NCBI GenBank assembly: GCA_004151065.3
Contig: NWUY0300055490.1
Span: 1 to 13,182, forward strand
Length of the DNA: 13,182 bases
Direction of reading: 5' to 3'
Source of the DNA: Larix sibirica
Taxonomy: Eukaryota; Streptophyta; Pinopsida; Pinales; Pinaceae
Of the stretch, positions 1 to 8,097 are shown piece after piece (the first letter of the stretch is position 1; each line of letters begins with the position of its first letter). The notes beneath the pieces are model-generated. The model saw only the letters and a list, made by a program, of their open reading frames with translations, searched no databases and was not told the origin of the DNA. The position numbers were made by a program, and so were the translations under genes.

Positions 1-605
1 GCTATGAAGAACTATTTTTCCTTTCCAAATACCATTATATGACTTTCAAATGAAAATATAAGCAATCTCAATAGATTTTAAAAGATGCAGATGCTTAAGC
101 CATGCTACACAGTGAAATAAATAAAAATGTTTTTCCTCAAGCCAACAAATATATAAGGAAAACATAATAATCATGGCAAGTTACATCGTATTCCAACATT
201 TTTGAGTAAAACCAATCCCTAATGCACTCTATAGGTGGATTGAGTCTTCTCTACGAGCTATGCTCCTCGTGCCTTCCTCGTGAAGGTTTGCATTAGCATG
301 CTTCTCTTTAATGTCCAACAAATGCTTAGAAGAATCGGAAAATGATATCAATCTTTCATCTAATTTCCTAATTGCCTCACTACTTTGATGTTCATCTCTA
401 CCCTCTATTGCATTATTACCAACATGGTTCATATCCATAATCTTTGGAAATAGAGGAATGCCCCTCTCATGCCAATAGGTGTCCTATGATGGTTGCAGAG
501 GAACCTAATACATATACCAGTTTTATATTCCTTAAGCCATGAAGAACTTTTTTTCCTTTCCAAATACCAATATATGACTTTCAAATGAAAACATAAGCAA
601 CCTTA
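1..605. repeat. Module A tandem repeat, block 1 (period about 535 bp)
   Basis: The sequence starting at base 1 (gctatgaagaacta...) recurs at about 535 (gccatgaagaactt...), giving one full unit and the first ~65 bp of a second, after which it switches into module C. The same unit recurs at 5744-6705 and 11578-12514, always as a tandem. Copies differ by scattered substitutions and small indels, as expected of an old neutral repeat. The unit contains a - strand exon-like frame (separate entry). No terminal inverted repeats or target duplications were seen, so I do not assign it to a transposon family. The window opens inside this tandem, so an earlier partial unit probably lies to the left. Confidence 0.85.
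229..483 (-). pseudogene. Unidentified exon-like frame in module A (best preserved copy)
   Basis: On the - strand a frame runs from a splice-acceptor-like site (pyrimidine-rich stretch ending CATCATAG, exon from 483) to a TAG stop at 229-231. From the first ATG it encodes 69 residues (438 down to 229); with the upstream exon part about 84. It is hydrophilic and rich in E, K, H and R; the segment EAIRKLDERLISF is probably helical. I do not recognise the family. The same frame is visible in the other four A units, where it is broken: TAG near 5974, ATT-TAA at about 6415, a deletion and frameshift near 11690, and TAA near 12227. Residue-level similarity is still clear, so an ancestral coding exon is plausible. 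It could instead be a chance frame kept open in one of five copies. Confidence 0.4.
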
Positions 606-619
606 AACGAAAATATCAG

Positions 620-1046
620 ATGAAGGAGATCGAATTGCGTACAATGGACTTGATTTCAAGTGAGTACCATGATGCCTTATCTCATTGTTTTTCGTCATTT
701 ACGGTTCGAGGTTTGGTGGTTTGGATTTTCAAGTTTTCCGGGGTTTATAGGGTTTTAGGGGTTTTGAAATTTCAGGCTTCTGTAGTTTTGGTGCTTTAGA
801 GCTTTGGAATTTTAGGGTTTTGGGGGTTAGCTTAAATATATGAAAGTTGGGTTGATTGATGGGATATTTTGTTTATTGGGTCGTAGTCATTTGGATCAGA
901 ATTTACAGAAGGCCTTTTGTAAATACCTAGAAGTACAAGGCATTAAGCCTTTCCTAACAAGTTACTTGAACGAGTATATGGCTTACCAGGGGAGCAAAGA
1001 AAATATCAATTGGCTTAAAACTGTGAAGGAATATATTGAAAAATAG
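620..1046 (+). pseudogene. 3' end of a MAM33/p32-family mitochondrial protein gene, block 1
   Basis: This is the tail of a gene of the MAM33 (p32/gC1qR, 'mitochondrial glycoprotein') family, whose members are acidic mitochondrial matrix proteins forming ring-shaped trimers. Two exons are visible: 620-659, reading DEGDRIAYNGLDF, and 887-1046, ending at TAG. The intron 660-886 starts GTGAGT and ends TCGTAG, phase 2; joining gives ...YNGLDFNHLDQNLQKAF, which matches the family's usual YxGPxFxELDExLQKAF followed by KYLExRGI, a YM motif, and WLK..KxxIEK at the C terminus. The final exon is fully open. The first ~150-200 codons, including the targeting peptide, are absent: upstream lies module A, so the fragment is not a functional gene unless distant exons exist to the left. 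The ATG at 840 lies inside the intron and is unlikely to be a real start. Confidence 0.75.
690..836 (+). other. G/T-rich intron tract with TTTTAGGG-like motifs
   Basis: Most of the MAM33 intron is a degenerate run of GGGTTTT, TTTTAGGGG, TTTTGGGGGTT and similar motifs. The homologous tract in block 2 lies at about 6822-6962. It resembles scrambled plant telomere repeat (TTTAGGG) but no exact array exists. A T- and G-rich intron, typical of plants, is enough to explain it. Confidence 0.5.
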
Positions 1047-1415
1047 ATGCATTAGCCAAGAAAAGGCTAATTATAATTCAATCAACAAAATGGACTGATC
1101 GATATTAAAGTGTGATATTAAAGTGTAGAGGAGAATGACAGAGGTCAACTGCCATCAATGCGGGAGAAGTGCCAGTTTCTTAAGTTGTATCTTATTGTGT
1201 ACTATTCTAACCAACTCTCCAGTGGTCTGTTATAATGTTGTTATTGTTCAGGAGGCCCTTTTCAATAGAGTTATTTGGGGAATGGTTGCTGCATTTATAG
1301 GTTTATAATTGTACAGATGAGTGCATTTTTGTGTTAGAATTTGTAATATTTTATGTTGGGATTCTATTTTCAGCTATATATTTCAATTGTAAGAGTTACG
1401 TTATTTATTATGGTT
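1047..1415 (+). other. 3' flank/UTR of the MAM33 fragment, block 1
   Basis: AT-rich sequence between the MAM33 stop codon and the transposon insertion point, without a frame of its own. The last ~160 bp match 7264-7431 in block 2 closely. Bases 1067-1252 have no counterpart there. A perfect 13-bp tandem pair (GATATTAAAGTGT) sits at 1101-1126. AATATTTT and TATATATT motifs near 1346-1385 could act as plant polyadenylation signals, but nothing decides this. Confidence 0.55.
1101..1126. repeat. 13-bp direct tandem pair
   Basis: GATATTAAAGTGT occurs twice back to back (1101-1113, 1114-1126) within the 186-bp stretch unique to block 1. It is probably a small slippage or repair duplication. Confidence 0.8.
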
Positions 1416-2046
1416 TGTCACGGGCTTGGAACACACCTTACACACCTTATTTACAAGGGCGTCCAAGCTGTGCGACATTGTCCAGAAGCCTCCTGAGGGT
1501 ATGACCAACTCAGGCGCACTTTAACAGACTATGCCTCTTTATGCCTATGGAAGTCTTATACTTAGCCAAATTTATGATTATGCATGATGTTATGTTATGT
1601 TCGATGGTTCAACACTTGACCATAAAACAAACATGCAGTAACCAAGTAAGTAGTGCACAAAAGATACAAGAGACCAAAATTGAAAGTGTGCTGAGCACCC
1701 AAACATGCTATGGTTTATATAAACATGAACAAATTATTACAACAGAGATACAACTGGATGGAGGTGCCCAGTTGGCAACACCCCCTACGCGAGCACAAAC
1801 AAGCCTCACACACATAACCCCCAAAATATTACAGTGCAAAGAGAAGCCCCATTACAAAATCGAAAGATGGTCTCCTGGCTGAGCAAGGCGTGCCCCTGCG
1901 GCCTGCTAGCTGCAATGACACCCGAAAATCCTTCATCTTGCCTTAGTGCGAACTTCTCTTGTTGCCACCCTCTTGATCTGCCATTGGTTTGAGCCTAGCC
2001 GTGCTTTTATAGGTGCCTTGGCGTTCTGGCGAGGTGACGAGTGGCC
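1416..2046 (+). repeat. Left terminal inverted repeat
   Basis: Matches the reverse complement of the right end in ordered blocks: the terminal TGTCACGGGCTTGG, then CCAAG.TGTGCGACA.TG, AACTC.GGC.CAC, TTAGCCAA.TT, TTACAACAGA.ATACAA, ATGGAGGTGCCCA, CAACA.TCCCTACG-like, CAAAGAG and TAGCCGTG.TTTTATA, ending around a GGTGAC motif near 2034. Similarity is patchy with many indels, so the two arms have been diverging for a long time. Short frames within it (for example 1541-1882) are chance frames in the repeat. Confidence 0.75.
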
Positions 2047-2098
2047 AAGATGGCGGTTACTTAGACCAAAGAACTTATGACGGAGTTCCCTTGCACAA

Positions 2099-2930
2099 GA
2101 CAAGTCAAGTCTTGAAGTGGACCAAGGCAAGGAGGCGTTGGCCCGGGCATGCGAACGATGGGTTACAGATCTGGTGGATGAGGCAGAAGGTAGTTCGGTT
2201 GCAGTCTAAAGTGACAGAGAAGAGAAGAGCCTCTCGACATTCGACACATCAAACATTGTAGAATTATGCGTTCATGCTATCGGGATCCCAGAGTCGCAGC
2301 TATCGCAAGATAAGTTGAAGGACGTGGGATGCCATCGGGACGAAGTGGAAGCAGTCCTAGCATATTTAGACACTAAGTATCATTTTCCCAATATATCGTA
2401 AAAGGAAGAGGAAAAGACCAAGGGGGTTGAAGCCATTGTAGGCGCTCTTCAAGAGTACGATCGGCAGGAGTTGGCAGCCTTTGGAAGCTCACAACACCAC
2501 GAAGACAAGACTTGTTCCCCTTTTGAAGGAAAGAGCAAGGGTGCAAAGAGACGAGCCAGGAATAGGCAACAACAAGCAAAGGCAGAGGACTTGTCTTTGC
2601 CAGAAGTCCAGGACTATTGTAGGGAAGCAACAGACTTGAGCACGTTGGCTTTTGGGATTGCAGAATCCGAGCTAACAAAGTCTCGACTAGAAGAGTTTAG
2701 GGTACATCTCTGCGGGAGATAAAGTAGCCTTGAAGTATTTAGCAGCAAGCATGAAGGAGAAGAGGGATGGGTTACCAAGAGTTTTGAGGAGAGGGGCCTT
2801 GAGCTCAACTCTCTCGTTCTCCTGTAGAAAGGCAGAACAACCCGGCTCACAGTCTTTGGCGTAGGAAATGAGACCATAGGGTGCCAAGTGTGGTGCCTTA
2901 GAAACATTCAACCAGGTATGAAGTGTGGAT
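2099..2930 (+). pseudogene. Decayed unidentified coding frame inside the transposon, block 1
   Basis: From GAC at 2099 one frame continues for about 200 codons with only two stops (TAA at about 2218 and TAA at 2398-2400). A single-base shift near 2700 and another near 2730 lead on to about 2930. Block 2 (8098-8930) aligns along the same path. Visible parts, in order: an acidic region, a GIPESQLSQDKLKDVG segment followed by DEVEAVLAYLDTKY, a basic KSKGAKRRARNRQQQAKAED stretch that could bind nucleic acid or serve as a nuclear signal, a second similar GIAESELTKSRLEE segment, then WVTKSFEER in block 2 numbering and LTVFG.GNE..GC.VWCLRNIQP. I do not recognise the family. It could be a transposon accessory protein or a captured host gene. 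It is not functional here. Confidence 0.45.
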
Positions 2931-4171
2931 AGTAGGTCGCATCAGTGGTGAGGCTGAGGACCTTTCCAAGCAGTAAGCTAGAAGCAGACTGAAACGCATA
3001 GGGAAATACAGTTGCAGATTGATGAAGTTCGTCTCATGAGGGCAGGTGCGATGGTTGGATTAGCTACCCAACTAGTCTGGCTCATGGGGGCGCAACGAAC
3101 AGAAGCATGAAGGACTTGTGGAGTACCGGTTTCTTAGTAAGTGGGGTTGAAGAGAAAGCTGCGAGAGCTTCTTCGAAGGCTCAACGCTGTTGCGATGTCA
3201 TTACGGATCAACCAAGAGGTAGAGGTGCGGAGGTGATCTTAGCAGTAACGGACGCAACAATTTCCAGGACAACGGTTAATGGAGAGGTTGTCGGGATGGA
3301 AAAAATATTGAGTGGGCGAGGATGTAACGGCTCAGGTGCCCTTGGCACTTGCCACACCTCACTCGCCTAAGGAGCCTGATTTGGGAACCTTTGGATCCAC
3401 GGATGGCATGCCACTCAGTCATTTTTACTCCAACTATTGGTCTGCCATCGGAAGTCCATTGGCATACATGAGGGCGTGTGACGACCACGGAATGGGAGCA
3501 CGACGCGTTGGAAAAGTCACCCAAGACTTGGCAAGCCTGGGCGCATCGCCCACCGGGTAGATTGTCAGCACGGTGCGGTACCATGGCAACAACGACATGG
3601 CATGACAGTTCGGCAGGAGTTTGAGCTTGGGTTGGAAACTTAGTTAGATGGAAGTGAGAGAACGCATCGGCACATCGCCAAGAGAGGGGCAGGTGTTCAC
3701 ACCCATGGCGCCAGTGCATGGAAAGTCCGGTCGCTCAAAGACTTCACATGGAAGCCCGAAAGAATACGGTAGCTTGACCAGCACTCAACACAACTTGGGA
3801 GCTCGTGCGAGCGCATGTTGAGAGCTCGGTGAAGCACGCTAAGGGGAATCTCATCGACAAGTGGGCGCTTGGAAAACGAACAACAAAGTTCGGCAAGATG
3901 GCACGTCAATCGACCAGAGTGGGAAAATATTGACACGTCGGTTGCCAAGCAGACCATTCGGTTAGAAAGTGAACCGAAAAAGGGCGCATCAACAGCGAGG
4001 GACGGGCACGTTGGAAAACAAGTGGGTGTCGGCTAGTTGGGCATGTCCAAGACTTGGGAAACAAAGCAAACAAACGGGCGGGCGTTGATTAGGTGGGCAT
4101 CGTCCAAGGTTTGCGGGGAAAGAAACCAAAAGAGGGTGTTAGTGTGTGGGCCAAGGAAAAGTGCCATGGAG
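2931..4171. other. Transposon interior without recognisable gene, block 1
   Basis: Between the decayed frame and the right inverted repeat the sequence is comparatively GC-rich and has short frames on both strands, but none shows a known motif. The 87-codon frame at 3107-3370 has the same start and stop in block 2 (9084-9347); nearly all differences between the two change the amino acid, arguing against coding constraint. Homology with block 2 runs to about 3867; 3868 onward is missing there. Confidence 0.55.
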
Positions 4172-4819
4172 GGTGACCACACTTGTGTCACCCCGTCGGT
4201 ACGCCTAGCAAGTATAAAATCACGGCTAAGTCTTAACCAAAGGCAACTTTTTGAAGGCAAAAAGAGTTACAACAAGGAGCTTGCACTGAGGTAGCAGAAT
4301 AAAGTCTGGTCGTCCACAACAGCGGGCAGGCCGTCAGTGTGGACACTGTTATAGTCGGGAGACAATCTTTTCTAGGTTCTGGGCTCTTTGTATTTTGGAC
4401 AGAATTTGGGGTTTTTGTGTAGTGGCTTATTTGTTCCCACGTAGGGATTGTTGCTAGTTTGGGCACCTCCATTCTATGTAGCTTGTATTCTGTTGTAACT
4501 TGCCAAATTTTATATAAATATTCTGGAGAGCTTGGTTGGGGTGCCCGCCACTCTATACATTGTGTTGTTGTTTACTTGCATGTTAGACTTATGAAAATGG
4601 CTAAGTATGAATGTTGCGCTAACTCAAGGTAAATTGGCTAAGTAACAAGTTAAACGAGAATGAGTGTGTTGCAAATATAAAGTGTTAGAGTGTTTGCAAC
4701 AGGTTTAGGAGTAGTATGCCGGAGTGTGCCCGAGTTTGTCAAGCCCTTGGGAAGCATCCGGGCAGTGTCGCACAACTTGGCAGACCATAGTAAAGTGGGT
4801 GCGTGCCAAGCCCGTGACA
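4172..4819 (-). repeat. Right terminal inverted repeat
   Basis: Reverse-complement partner of 1416-2046, ending GCCCGTGACA at 4819. Clear shared blocks include CGTTGTGCGACA-type sequence at about 4768-4780, the GGGCACCTCCATTCTATGTAGC region near 4460-4480 that pairs with ATGGAGGTGCCC on the left, and the TATAAAATCACGGCTAAG block near 4213 that pairs with TAGCCGTGCTTTTATA. Short frames at 4033-4472 on both strands are chance frames in the repeat. Confidence 0.75.
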
Positions 4820-5195
4820 TGGTTAGTTACCAGAGAGTGAAATTAAAGCCCTAGTTATTTAGATAGTATGGTTTGTTTTATTTTGTAAAGTTTGAAATCA
4901 TTTTAAACTAAAGGAAAGAGCTAAAGAAAAGAGATGTACATGTCAAAGTCCAAGCAACCTTCTGCATGATGAATCCAAATGTCATGTTCAGAACAAAAGT
5001 TCCAAAACTAGATCCAACTTAATATCATGTCTAAATCTTCTAGACCTAGCTAAATCTAAAAATCAAAGTATCATTATGGCAACTAGATTGTGAAAGGGTT
5101 CCCCCACATGCTAGGGGTTATGGCCCACAAAATTAAAATGAGGAGTAGCAAGTAAGCTTCAAAATAACTACGGAACTAGACAAAATGACACCTTC
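4820..5195. other. AT-rich spacer, no gene seen
   Basis: Begins with the candidate target duplication TGGTT and continues as the right flank of the complete transposon. It has no convincing frame, no repeat with the rest of the window, and no counterpart in block 2, where unrelated DNA (9984-11027) sits in the same place. It may be the original 3' flank of the MAM33 gene beyond the insertion point, lost in block 2. Confidence 0.6.
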
Positions 5196-5743
5196 ATAAC
5201 TCCTATATAAGAATGTTGATAGGTCATATCCCATGCTTGAGTGCCTCTTATATCATCCATTTATACCCTAAAATGACACCATCTCAATGAAGAGGGACAA
5301 CAAAAATAATATTGTACTTCACTACAACCATGCCCAGAAAATTTAAAAACCTAGATAGGAAGTGCATCTTTCAACTCTTTTTCCCTTCATTCTCAAGTTT
5401 GATATATAGGGTTGTCCATGAAATGTATTTGAACTTGACCTAGATACCAAAAGAAAACTAAAAAATAGAACTTGTGTAAATACTCCATTTAATTTTAAAT
5501 ATTGACATCATAAATAACTATAATGAATGTCCAACCACTGAGAGGTTATAGTAATTGCTAGACAATAAGAAGAAATTAAAGGTGGTACCAAAATTCATAA
5601 CCACCATTAGGGTCATTACAAATCAAGACTAATATTTTAAATTTGAATTGTACATCCATTGAAAGAAGTGTAGAACAAGTCGAATCTATGCTTGGATGAT
5701 CATTCGTCCAACAGTATAAACATTGACAACTAAAATATCTTTG
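5196..5743. repeat. Module D, copy 1
   Basis: Nearly continuous match to 11028-11577, starting at ATAACT and the shared TATAAGAATGTTGATAGG stretch and running into module A. Copies differ by point changes and indels of a few bases. AT-rich, with stops in all frames on both strands and no motif I recognise. It marks the left edge of the duplicated segment, because sequence before it differs between blocks. Confidence 0.8.
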
Positions 5744-6705
5744 CAAGTTACATTGTCTTCCAACTTTTTGAGTAAAATCAATACCTAATGCACTCTCTAA
5801 GTGGATTGAATCTTCTCAACGAGCTATGCTCCTCGTGCCTTCCTCATGAAGGTTTGCATTAAAATCCTTCTCTTTAATGTCCAACAAATGATTCGAAGAA
5901 TTGGAAAATGATATCAATCTGTCATCTAATTTCCTAATTGCGTCAATACTTTGATGTTCATCTATAACCTATTTTGCATCATTACCAACATGGTTCTTAT
6001 CCATAATCTTTGGAATTAGAGGAATTCCCCTCTTATGGAAATAGGTGTCCTATGATGGTTGCAGAGGAACCTAATGCATATAACATTTTTCTATTCCCTA
6101 AGCTATGCAGAACTATTTTTCCTTTCCAAATAACATTATATGACTTTCAAACAAAAACATAAGCAAGCTCAATAGATTTTAAAAGATGCAGATGCTTAAG
6201 CCATGCTACACAGTGAAATAAAAAAAAAATGTTTTTCCTCAAGCCAACAAATATAGTAAGGAAAACATAATAATCATGGCAAGTTGCATTGTCTTCCAAT
6301 GTTTTTGAGTAAAACCAATCCCTAATGCACTCTATAGGTGTGGATTGAATCTTATCTATGAGCTATGCTCCTCGTGCCTTCCTCGTGAAGGTTTGCATTA
6401 GCATGCTTCTCTTAAATGTCCAACAAATGATTAGAAGATTTGGAGAATGATATCAATCTTTCATCCAATTTCCTAATTACCTCATTACTTTGATGTTCAT
6501 CTCTAGCCTCTATTGCATCATTACCAACATGGTTCATATCCTTAATCTTTGGAATTAGAGGAATGCCCCTCTCATGCCAATAGGTGTCTTATGATGGTTG
6601 TGGAAGAACCTAATGCATATACCATTTTTATATTTTGTAAGCTATGAAGAACTATTTATCCTTTCCAAATACCAATATATGACTTTCAAACAAAAACATA
6701 GGCAA
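5744..6705. repeat. Module A tandem repeat, block 2
   Basis: A partial unit (about 5744-6101), a full unit (about 6102-6641) and a ~65-bp third start (6642-6705), arranged like blocks 1 and 3. The landmark AAGTTACATTGTCTTCCAA-type sequence occurs at 5745 and 6279; gctatg.agaacta at 6102 and 6642. Both contain the - strand exon-like frame (about 5793-6050 and 6337-6589) in broken form: a TAG in the first (near 5974), a TAA replacing a lysine codon in the second. After 6705 the sequence crosses into module C at the same point as in block 1. Confidence 0.85.
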
Positions 6706-6724
6706 CCTCAAACGAAAATATCAG

Positions 6725-7248
6725 ATGGAGGAGATCGAATTGTGTACAATGGAACTGACTTCAAGTGAGTACCATGATGCCTTATCTCATTGTTTTTTTG
6801 TCATTTAGCCTTCCCAAGGATTGAAGGGTTTTTACGGTTCAGGGTTTGGGGGTTTGGATTTTCAAGTTTTATGGGGTTGATAGGGTTTTAGGGGTTTGAA
6901 ATTTTAGGCTTCTGTGGTTTTGGTGCTTTAGAGGTTTGGAACTGTAGGATTTTGGGGGTTAGCTTAAATTTATGAAAGTTGGGTTTATTGATGGGATCTT
7001 TTGTTTATTGGGTTGTAGTGATTTGGATCAGAATTTACAGAAGCCCTTTCATAAATACCTGCAAGTGCGACGCATTAAGCCCGAATTAACAAGTTACCTG
7101 AGTGAGTATATGGCTTTTTCATAAATACCTGCAAGTGCGACGCATTAAGCCCGAATTAACAAGTTACCTGAGCGAGTATATGGCTTACAAGGGGAGTAGT
7201 GAAAATATCAATTGGTTTAAAACTATGAAGGAATATATTGAAAAATAG
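6725..7248 (+). pseudogene. 3' end of a MAM33/p32-family gene, block 2 (frameshifted)
   Basis: Second copy of the MAM33-family tail. Exon 6725-6764 reads GGDRIVYNGTDF after a cag acceptor; the intron 6765-7018 begins GTGAGT and ends TTGTAG; the last exon resumes phase 2 with NDLDQNLQKPFHKYLQV. It is closer to the family consensus than block 1 in places (FHKYL, SDLDQ) but is broken. A perfectly spaced 70-bp duplication (7047-7116 and 7117-7186) inside the exon shifts the frame and brings a TAA at 7122-7124 right after YMAFS. The old end, WFKTMKEYIEK and TAG at 7246-7248, survives out of frame. As in block 1, all exons upstream are missing. Intron retention shows copying at the DNA level, not retroposition. 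Confidence 0.78.
7047..7186. repeat. 70-bp tandem duplication in MAM33 exon
   Basis: Bases 7047-7116 are repeated at 7117-7186 with one mismatch (T at 7103, C at 7173). Block 1 has a single copy. Length 70 is not a multiple of three, so it destroys the frame. The near identity makes this one of the youngest events in the window. Confidence 0.95.
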
Positions 7249-7431
7249 ACGCATCAGCCAAAAAAAGGAGGCCCATTTCAAAAATGTTATTTGGGGACTG
7301 GTTGTTGCATTTGAAGGTTTATCATGTCACAGATCAATGCTTTTTTGTGTTAGAATTTGTAATATTTTATGTTGAGATTCTATTTCTGGCTATATATATC
7401 AATTGTAAGAGTTACGTTATATAGTCTGGTT
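7249..7431 (+). other. 3' flank of MAM33 fragment, block 2
   Basis: Corresponds to 1047-1415 of block 1 but lacks the 186 bp found at 1067-1252 there; the join reads AAAAAAAGGAGGCCC. It ends with TGGTT (7427-7431), the same bases as the left target duplication in block 1, which shows that the transposon was already inserted before the segment was duplicated. Confidence 0.7.
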
Positions 7432-8097
7432 TTTCATGAGCTTGGCACACACCTTAATTACAAGGGATTCCAAGTTGTGCGACACTGCCCAAAAGCCTCC
7501 CGAGGGTATGACCAACTCCAACGTACTTTAGTAGACTATGCCCCTTCATGCTTACGGAAGTTTTATGCTTAGACAAATTTATGATTATGCTTGCTGTTAT
7601 GTTATGTTAGATGGTTCAACAGTTAGACATAAAACAAACATGCAGTAACCAAGTAAGTAGTGCACAAGAGATCAGAATTCAAAGTGTGCCGAGCACCCAA
7701 ATGTGCCGCGATTTATATAAACATGACCAGATTGTTACAACTGAGTTACAACTGGCTGGAGGTTCCCAATCAGCAACACCCCCTACGTGGGAACAAACAA
7801 GCCTCACATGCAGAAACCCCAAAATATTACAATACAAAGAGAAGCCCCATTAAAAAATCGAAAGATGGTATCTCGACTGAGCAGGGCGCGCCCCTGCGAA
7901 CTTCCAACTGCAATGATGCCCGAAAATCCTTGGTCTTTCCTCAGTTTGAACTTATCTTGTTGTCATCCTCTTGATTATCCTTTTGTTTGAGCCTAGCCGT
8001 GCTTTTATAGGTGCCTTGGCATGACGGTGGGGTGACAAGTGGCCAAGATGACGATTACTTTTACCAAAGAACTTCTGATGGGAGTTCCCTTGAGCAA

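Larger units (their letters stand above)
1416..4819. mobile_element. Complete long-terminal-inverted-repeat DNA transposon, block 1
   Basis: The element begins TGTCACGGGCTTGG at 1416 and ends with the exact reverse complement CCAAGCCCGTGACA at 4819. It is flanked on both sides by TGGTT (1411-1415 and 4820-4824), a candidate 5-bp target duplication. Inverted similarity extends inward for about 630-650 bp per side. The interior is visibly richer in G and C than the flanks and carries a decayed frame (2099-2930) but no recognisable transposase, so it is probably non-autonomous. The architecture recalls foldback or Mutator-like elements, but a 5-bp duplication is shorter than the usual 9 bp of MULEs. 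The TG...CA ends with a 5-bp duplication resemble an LTR element, yet the arms are inverted, not direct. The family is unassigned. Confidence 0.75.

Noticed and set aside
690-836. Interstitial telomere array
   Set aside because: Motifs resemble TTTTAGGG but never form an exact tandem run; a T/G-rich plant intron is a simpler explanation.
840-1046. ATG at 840 as the start of a small 68-residue protein
   Set aside because: The first 16 codons lie in the predicted intron; family similarity begins only after the TCGTAG acceptor at 886.
1541-1882. 113-codon + strand frame
   Set aside because: It lies wholly within the left terminal inverted repeat, and the matching region in block 2 (7611-7853) has a different frame length and shifted reading.
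3107-3370. 87-codon + strand frame, with same start and stop in block 2 (9084-9347)
   Set aside because: Comparing the two copies, almost every difference changes the amino acid, which is the opposite of a conserved protein. No motif recognised.
1416-4819. LTR retrotransposon
   Set aside because: Ends are TG...CA with a 5-bp duplication, but the arms are inverted rather than direct and I see no reverse transcriptase, integrase, primer-binding site or polypurine tract.
5744-6705. CRISPR-like or regulatory repeat array
   Set aside because: Units are about 540 bp, imperfect, and in a plant-like context; this is simple tandem duplication.
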